Source: Aeromonas schubertii (GTDB lineage Bacteria > Pseudomonadota > Gammaproteobacteria > Enterobacterales > Aeromonadaceae). Taken from it: a stretch of DNA of 64,000 nt. Shown one piece after another: positions 63,745 through 64,000 of this stretch (the stretch's first letter is position 1; each line of letters opens with the position of its first letter). The stretch is taken from positions 33,890 through 97,889 of the forward strand of contig NZ_CDDB01000052.1 of NCBI RefSeq assembly GCF_000820105.1, written 5' to 3'. The notes under the pieces were generated by a model that searched no databases, was not told the DNA's origin, and saw nothing but the letters and a program-made list of their open reading frames with translations. Made by a program: the position numbers and the translations under genes.

Positions 63745-64000
63745 TATGACCAAGGTTGAACTGGCAAAACTGCGTACCATGATTCCCCAGATGCGCCGCG
63801 TGCGTCGCATCCACTTTATCGGCATCGGTGGTGCCGGCATGGGGGGGATCGCCGAGGTCCTGGCCAACGAAGGATATCAGGTGAGCGGCTCGGATCTGGC
63901 ACGTAACGCCGTGACCGAGCGTCTCGAGGCCCTGGGTGCCGAGATCTGCCTCGGCCACAGTGCCGAGCATGTGCAAGGGGCGAGCGTGGTCGTGGTCTCC
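63745..64000 (+). CDS. murC: UDP-MurNAc-alanine ligase MurC (partial, cut by window end)
   Basis: Only the first 85 residues are present. [52 protein letters not shown] is the MurC start, with the nucleotide-fold motif [14 protein letters not shown] at about 26-39. The ATG at 63745 lies 8 bases after murG, with GAGAGAG upstream. The ATP loop and catalytic parts lie beyond the window. It adds L-Ala to UDP-MurNAc. Confidence 0.93.

Overview
The window is a GC-rich gammaproteobacterial chromosome segment that looks like Aeromonas. The evidence is gene order and protein similarity judged by eye: petABC-sspAB, the dolP-diaA-yraN-lpoA / rsmI / rnpB / mraZ junction, mla-kds-lpt-rpoN, and an operon of the type I recall from A. 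hydrophila (AHA_3910-3917) and Enterococcus faecalis (EF_0829-0839). No sequence search was run. There are no rRNA or tRNA genes, prophages, insertion sequences or CRISPR arrays in view.

Layout. 1-743: gene-free mosaic of intergenic repeats and palindromes. 744-2574: rlmB, a Crp/Fnr-like regulator and elaA. 2578-12035: an accessory block of small secreted proteins, a PACE efflux protein, a royal-jelly-family propeller, an OpuAC-like protein, a VOC protein, an MFS pump, an atypical SDR with a divergent LysR regulator, an AlaX-like editing protein and Fur-box-linked mntH. 12261-13415: rpsF-rpsR-rplI with a structured leader. 13516-19144: fpr, a gamma-carbonic anhydrase, an MHS transporter, a Dph6-like ATPase, darP and pmbA. 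19201-30688: murA-ibaG-mlaBCDEF, then divergent kdsD-kdsC-lptC-lptA-lptB-rpoN-hpf-ptsN-rapZ-ptsO, which links lipid trafficking, Kdo and LPS export to sigma-54 and the nitrogen PTS.

30685-38115 is the most unusual region. It is a minus-strand operon encoding a stand-alone PRD protein, a glycine-rich SFCGS protein, a DUF4312 protein, two membrane proteins (DUF4311, DUF4310), a cog3964-type amidohydrolase, a DgaE-like PLP ammonia-lyase, a DgaF-like KDPG aldolase, and a PRD/EIIB/EIIA activator. The enzymes suggest catabolism of an N-acylated sugar acid through glucosaminate-6-phosphate to pyruvate and glyceraldehyde-3-phosphate. No canonical transporter or kinase is present, so the SFCGS/DUF4310-4312 proteins may form an undescribed uptake system.

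38346-42601: degS, degQ, zapG, zapE. 42870-47684: rplM-rpsI, petABC, sspAB. 47734-51158: dolP-diaA-yraN-lpoA (minus). 51241-52521: rsmI and RNase P RNA. 52839-64000: the division and cell wall cluster mraZ-rsmH-ftsL-ftsI-murE-murF-mraY-murD-ftsW-murG-murC, with murC cut by the window end.
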